Assembly (NCBI GenBank): GCA_020848935.1
Contig: JADLHF010000093.1
Coordinates: forward strand, 1-34,710
From: Acetobacteraceae bacterium
Lineage (GTDB): Bacteria > Pseudomonadota > Alphaproteobacteria > Acetobacterales > Acetobacteraceae
Direction of reading: 5' to 3'
DNA: 34,710 nucleotides
Each line of letters opens with the position of its first letter. Position 1 is the stretch's first letter. The notes under the pieces were generated by a model. That model made no database searches. It had not been told where the DNA came from and saw only the letters and a program-made list of their open reading frames with translations. Positions 31,354 through 34,710 of the stretch are shown here, piece by piece. A program made the translations under genes and the position numbers.

Positions 31354-32337
31354 GTGTCACCGCTGCTCAGGCGCGGGGCCGTGGTCTCCGGCGTGGCGCA
31401 TGCCGTGCTGCTGGCCGTGGTACTGCTCGGCCTGACCCTGCGCCTGCCGCAGGAGCCGCCGGAGATGGTGACGGTGGAACTGGCCCAGGCGCCGGGCGAT
31501 CCCACCGAGGCGCCGATGCTGAGCCAGGTCGAATCGCCCACCCCGGCCACGGTGCAAGCGCCGGAGACGGTGCCCGCCCCACCCGCGCCCGAGCCGCCGA
31601 AGCCCGAGCCGCCGCAACCGCCGCCCCCGCCACCACCGCCCCCGCCGCCCCCGCCGCCACCGCCCCCGCCCACCCCTGAGCCGCCGTCGCCGGAGCCGCC
31701 GAAGCCGCAACCGCCGCCGCCCGAGCCGGCCCCGGCGCCCGTGCCGCCCCCGCCGCCGCCCCCGCCGGCACCGCCCGCGCCCCCGGCTCCGCCGCCCCCG
31801 GTGCCGCCGCCGCCCGCCCCGCCGCCGCCGGTGCCGCCACCGCCGGCGCCGCCCAGCCGCACGTCCCAGCCCAACCCGACGCGAAACCCGGCGCCCGAAA
31901 GCCGCGAGGCGGAGAACACGCTGGAGCGAACCCTCTCCCGCCTGCGCCAGACCGTGCCGCCCACCGGCCGGCCGAACCCGCCGGCCTTCACCGGCCGGCA
32001 GGTCGGCGGCAGCCGCCAGGGCGACATCACCGCCAGCCTGTCGCCGCAGCAACAGGGTGCCATCGGCGACAAGGTGCGCGAGTGCTGGACCAAGGATGCC
32101 GGTGCCTTGGACCTGGAGAAGCTGAGCGTGCAGCTGATCGTCACATACGACGAGACCGGCACCGCCCGCCTGGCCGAGGTCGGGGACGCCGATCGAGCCC
32201 GGATGGGCGACCCGCGCTTCCGCGCCTTCGCCGAGCGCGCGATGCGCGCGGTGCGCGACCCGCGCTGCGCCAGCCTGCCGATCCCGCGCGGCGAACTCGG
32301 GAAGGTCGGCACCCTGACCTTCCGCTTCAAGCCATGA
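31354..32337 (+). CDS. tolA: TolA-like protein with polyproline stalk
   Basis: 327 residues from a GTG at 31354. The protein has one N-terminal membrane helix (about 9-30, VVSGVAHAVLLAVVLLGLTL) and a Pro-rich stalk from about 65 to 170. A globular C-terminal TonB/TolA domain follows (QQGAIGDKVRECWTKDAGAL, LSVQLIVTYDETGTARLAEV, LTFRFKP). In E. coli TolA the stalk is a long Ala/Lys/Glu helix. Here it is proline with Glu/Ala/Lys, including 18 consecutive prolines (residues 89-106, 31618-31671), as in TonB. It links the inner-membrane TolQR motor to TolB/Pal at the outer membrane. Translation of the stalk should depend on EF-P. Position in the operon decides the TolA call over TonB. Confidence 0.92.
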   Translation: MSPLLRRGAVVSGVAHAVLLAVVLLGLTLRLPQEPPEMVTVELAQAPGDPTEAPMLSQVESPTPATVQAPETVPAPPAPEPPKPEPPQPPPPPPPPPPPPPPPPPPTPEPPSPEPPKPQPPPPEPAPAPVPPPPPPPPAPPAPPAPPPPVPPPPAPPPPVPPPPAPPSRTSQPNPTRNPAPESREAENTLERTLSRLRQTVPPTGRPNPPAFTGRQVGGSRQGDITASLSPQQQGAIGDKVRECWTKDAGALDLEKLSVQLIVTYDETGTARLAEVGDADRARMGDPRFRAFAERAMRAVRDPRCASLPIPRGELGKVGTLTFRFKP

Positions 32338-32444
32338 TGTCCGCGCGGTGTCTTCTGCGCAACAACGCTTGCGGCCCCGCCAATCGTGCTAGAACCCGCG
32401 CTGCCCGCCGCAATAGATTCCCCTGCTGAGAGAGACGGACCCAC

Positions 32445-33857
32445 ATGACCCGTTCGCATCGCCACGACATCCGCACCGCGCCGCTGCCGGCCCCGCGCGG
32501 CTTGGCGGCCACAGGGTTCGGCCGGCGCGGCCTGCTGGCCGGGGCGGCCGGGCTTGTCTCGGCGGGCGGCCTGGTGCTGCCCCGCCGCGCACGCGCGCAA
32601 ACCGCCGAGATCACCGTCGATCGCGCCAAGGTGGACCCGATCCCGATCGCCATCCCCAACCTGGTCGGCGTCGGCGGGGAGACCGCCCAGCTTGGCCGCG
32701 ACATGGCCGCGGTCATCACCAACAACCTGGTGCGCTCCGGCCTGTTCCGCGCCATCGACCCGGCCGCCTTCGTGTCCGCCAGCCCCGGCGACGTGCCGAA
32801 CTTCGCCAACTGGAAGGTGATCGGCGCCCAGGCCCTGGTGACCGGCAAGGTGGACAGCCAGGGCGGCGACAAGGTGCGGGTGGAATTCCGCCTGTGGGAC
32901 GTGCTGCCGGCCACGCAGATCCAGGGCACCGCCTACACCGCCACGCTGGGCAACTGGCGCCGCATCGCCCACATCATCTCGGACGTGATCTACGAGCGGC
33001 TTCTGGGCGAGAAGGGCTATTTCGACACCCGCGTGGTCTACATCGCCGGCTCCGGCCCGCGCGACCGGCGCGTCAAGCGCCTGGCGATCATGGACCAGGA
33101 CGGCGAGAACAACCGCTTCCTCACCGATGGCAGTTCGCTGGCGCTCAGCCCGCGCTTCCACCCCACCCGCGACCAGATCGCCTTCATGAGCTACGTCAAC
33201 AACCGCCCGCGGGTGTACACCTTCGACCTGTCCACCGGGCGCCAGGCGATGCTGGGCAATTTCGAGGGCATCACCCTCTCGCCGCGCTACTCGCCCGACG
33301 GCAACAGCATCATCATGGCGCAAACCCGCGGTGCCGGATCCGACATCGTGGTCGTCCCGATCAGCGGCGGTGCGCCGCGCCGGCTCACCGACTCGGGCGG
33401 CGCCATCGACGTCTCGCCCTGCTTCAGCCCGGATGGCCAGCAGATCTGCTTCGAGTCCGACCGCGGCGGCGACCAGCAAATCTACGTGATGGGCGCCAGC
33501 GGCGGCGGCGCCAAGCGGATCAGCTTCGGCCAGGGGCGCTACGCCACCCCGGTCTGGTCGCCGCGCGGCGACCTGATCGCCTTCACCCGGATGACCGCCG
33601 GCACCTTCGCCATCGGCGTGATGCGCCCCGACGGCTCCGGCGAGCGCATCCTGTCGGAGAGCTTCTATGTCGAAGGCCCGACTTTCGCACCGAATGGCCG
33701 CGTGATCATGTTCTGGCGCGAAACCCCCGCGCGTGATGCCCGCGGCAGCGGCTTCTCGGCCCGCCTGGTCTCGATCGACATCTCCGGGTTCAACGAACGG
33801 GCGATGACCACGCCCACCGACGCCTCCGACCCCGCCTGGTCGCCCCTGCCGGCATAG
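32445..33857 (+). CDS. tolB: Tol-Pal system periplasmic beta-propeller TolB, probable Tat substrate
   Basis: 470 residues. The N-terminus is long, with a twin arginine at 27-28 (GFGRRGLLAGAAGLVSAGGL) and a likely cleavage site after ARA near 51, a Tat-type signal in place of the usual Sec signal. The mature protein has the N-terminal TolB domain (IAIPNLVGVGGETAQLGRDM, ALVTGKVDSQGGDKVRVEFR, IISDVIYERLLGEKGYFDTR). A six-bladed propeller follows, with repeats such as LSPRFHPTRDQIAFMSYVNN, LSPRYSPDGNSIIMAQTRGA and VSPCFSPDGQQICFESDRGG. TolB binds Pal and TolA in the periplasm. A 107-bp gap after tolA may hold an internal promoter. Confidence 0.95.
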   Translation: MTRSHRHDIRTAPLPAPRGLAATGFGRRGLLAGAAGLVSAGGLVLPRRARAQTAEITVDRAKVDPIPIAIPNLVGVGGETAQLGRDMAAVITNNLVRSGLFRAIDPAAFVSASPGDVPNFANWKVIGAQALVTGKVDSQGGDKVRVEFRLWDVLPATQIQGTAYTATLGNWRRIAHIISDVIYERLLGEKGYFDTRVVYIAGSGPRDRRVKRLAIMDQDGENNRFLTDGSSLALSPRFHPTRDQIAFMSYVNNRPRVYTFDLSTGRQAMLGNFEGITLSPRYSPDGNSIIMAQTRGAGSDIVVVPISGGAPRRLTDSGGAIDVSPCFSPDGQQICFESDRGGDQQIYVMGASGGGAKRISFGQGRYATPVWSPRGDLIAFTRMTAGTFAIGVMRPDGSGERILSESFYVEGPTFAPNGRVIMFWRETPARDARGSGFSARLVSIDISGFNERAMTTPTDASDPAWSPLPA

Positions 33858-33922
33858 CCGCCCGCCGCGCGGGATGCGGCCCGTGGCATGGAAGATATGT
33901 CTTGCTGCGATACGACAAGTCC

Positions 33923-33951
33923 TTGACCGCAGTCGTTTCAACGGGCTAATC
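33923..33951 (+). promoter_or_regulatory. Candidate sigma70 promoter upstream of pal
   Basis: TTGACC (33923-33928), a 17-base spacer, then CTAATC (33946-33951) is the best housekeeping-type promoter in the 249-bp gap between tolB and pal. The gap also has a repeated ATGCCTTCCGC word (about 34009 and 34027). A separate promoter would give pal, an abundant lipoprotein, its own expression level. Confidence 0.4.
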
Positions 33952-34106
33952 GACCGCCCATGGAGCGTGGTGTGGGCCCTGGCGGCCCTCGGCGCGATTC
34001 CGATTGCACATGCCTTCCGCGTGCATATGCCTTCCGCCCGATTCCCGCGTGACGTCTGCCCAGTGGGCATCCAATGCTGCACACTCCTTCCAGGGATCCA
34101 ACCGTA

Positions 34107-34565
34107 ATGAACATCAAGATTCTGGGCACCGTCGCCGCCGTGGCGCTGCTGGCCGCCTGCTCCGAGACCCCGGCCCCCGCGCCGGCGCCGGTCAGCTCGG
34201 GGCCCGTCCCGGGCAGCCAGGAGGACCTGGTGGCCAATGTCGGCGACCGCGTGTTCTTCGACTTCGATCGCTCCACCCTGCGGTCCGACGCCCGCACCAC
34301 GCTGGAGCGTCAGTCGGCGTGGCTGGCCAAGTGGTCGGCCAACAACGTCCAGGTCGCCGGCAACTGCGACGAGCGCGGCACCCAGGCCTACAACATCGCG
34401 CTCGGCAGCCGCCGCGCCAACGCCGCGCGCGACTTCCTGGTCGCCAAGGGCGTGGCCGCCGGCCGCATCACCACCATTTCCTACGGCAAGGACCGCCCGA
34501 CCGCGCTGGGCTCGAACGAGCAGGCCTGGGCGCAGAACCGCAACGCGATCACTTCCGTCCGCTAA
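34107..34565 (+). CDS. pal: Peptidoglycan-associated lipoprotein Pal
   Basis: 152 residues from the ATG at 34107. The lipoprotein signal MNIKILGTVAAVALLAAC places the lipidated cysteine at residue 18. A short Pro/Ala linker (residues 22-36) follows, then an OmpA-like peptidoglycan-binding domain: VGDRVFFDFDRSTLRSDART, VQVAGNCDERGTQAYNIALG, SRRANAARDFLVAKGVAAGR, ITTISYGKDRP, and NRNAITSVR at the end. The usual GHTDERGT is GNCDERGT, keeping the D-E-R-G-T that contacts diaminopimelate. Pal anchors the outer membrane to the cell wall and binds TolB. A hairpin and a strong terminator follow, so cpoB/ybgF is not directly co-transcribed within the window. Confidence 0.96.
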   Translation: MNIKILGTVAAVALLAACSETPAPAPAPVSSGPVPGSQEDLVANVGDRVFFDFDRSTLRSDARTTLERQSAWLAKWSANNVQVAGNCDERGTQAYNIALGSRRANAARDFLVAKGVAAGRITTISYGKDRPTALGSNEQAWAQNRNAITSVR

Positions 34566-34601
34566 CACCGGGCTGGCTGGTCGCGGCAGACGGCCTGGAG
34601 T

Positions 34602-34622
34602 GGGGCGCCGCCACGGCGCCCC
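34602..34622 (+). terminator. GC hairpin after pal
   Basis: GGGGCGCC (34602-34609) pairs with GGCGCCCC (34615-34622) over a 5-base loop. There is no T-run after it. It is probably a 3'-end stabiliser or a first weak terminator ahead of the stronger one at 34667. Confidence 0.4.
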
Positions 34623-34666
34623 GATCCAGACAGGTGGCGTGCGCCAAGGCATGGCTTGCACAAGGG

Positions 34667-34700
34667 AACCGGCGGCCGCAGGGCTGCCGGTTTTCTGTTT
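34667..34700 (+). terminator. Rho-independent terminator of the tol-pal operon
   Basis: AACCGGCGGC (34667-34676) pairs with GCTGCCGGTT (34683-34692) through nine Watson-Crick pairs and one G-U, over a 6-base loop. TTTTCTGTTT follows directly. It is the clearest intrinsic terminator in the window. Confidence 0.82.
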
Positions 34701-34710
34701 GCGTGGCTTG

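Overview
The window is about 34.7 kb of very GC-rich bacterial chromosome. The gene content is typical of an alphaproteobacterium: an alpha-type 6S RNA between zapA and the 5-formyl-THF cyclo-ligase gene, yebC-ruvC-ruvA-ruvB running into ybgC-tolQ-tolR-tolA-tolB-pal, efp next to an inositol monophosphatase, and a class I FBP aldolase next to thiE. The dispersed GC-rich hairpins and AT-rich inverted repeats remind me of Acetobacteraceae (Rhodospirillales), but that placement is inference. There is no phage, plasmid, CRISPR or complete IS element. Most of the window is core chromosome.

Layout. 1-0.65 kb: a GST-like tail and an unidentified Pro/Arg-rich ORF. 0.86-4.2 kb (minus): TMEM175-type channel, ilvD, DUF938 methyltransferase. 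4.2-7.4 kb (plus): DUF2254 membrane protein, mazG and a Gfo/Idh/MocA oxidoreductase with overlapping ends. 7.5-9.3 kb (minus): two polysaccharide-deacetylase-family genes, one lacking the metal-binding histidines. 9.7-10.5 kb (plus): three small envelope genes (BON lipoprotein, DUF3185, DUF3309). 10.9-12.8 kb: orphan glcF and a TPR protein. 12.8-14.2 kb (minus): polyprenyl-phosphate sugar transferase. 14.4-17.9 kb (minus): a three-gene ion-motor-like cassette (OmpA-like periplasmic protein, MotA/ExbB-like channel, MotB-like protein with a very long coiled coil). 18-19.5 kb (minus): inositol monophosphatase and efp. 19.6-21.5 kb (plus): phzF-like isomerase and epmA. 21.5-23.6 kb (minus): thiE, fba and a hypothetical gene. 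23.6-34.6 kb (plus): small coiled-coil gene, zapA, 6S RNA, fthC, ymdB-like phosphoesterase, yebC, ruvCAB, ybgC and tolQRAB-pal.

How the genes fit together. Two separate proton-channel systems for the envelope lie in the window: canonical Tol-Pal and the 14.4-17.9 kb cassette. TolA carries an uninterrupted run of 18 prolines, and the window also encodes EF-P and its lysylating enzyme EpmA, the factors that relieve ribosome stalling on polyproline. The sequence left of about 9.4 kb is strongly G-rich on the + strand whichever way the genes point, and the right part is C-richer, so a strand-composition switch falls near 9.4-10.8 kb. The best candidates for something under-described are the motor-like cassette, the deacetylase/pseudo-deacetylase pair and two families of structured intergenic repeats.
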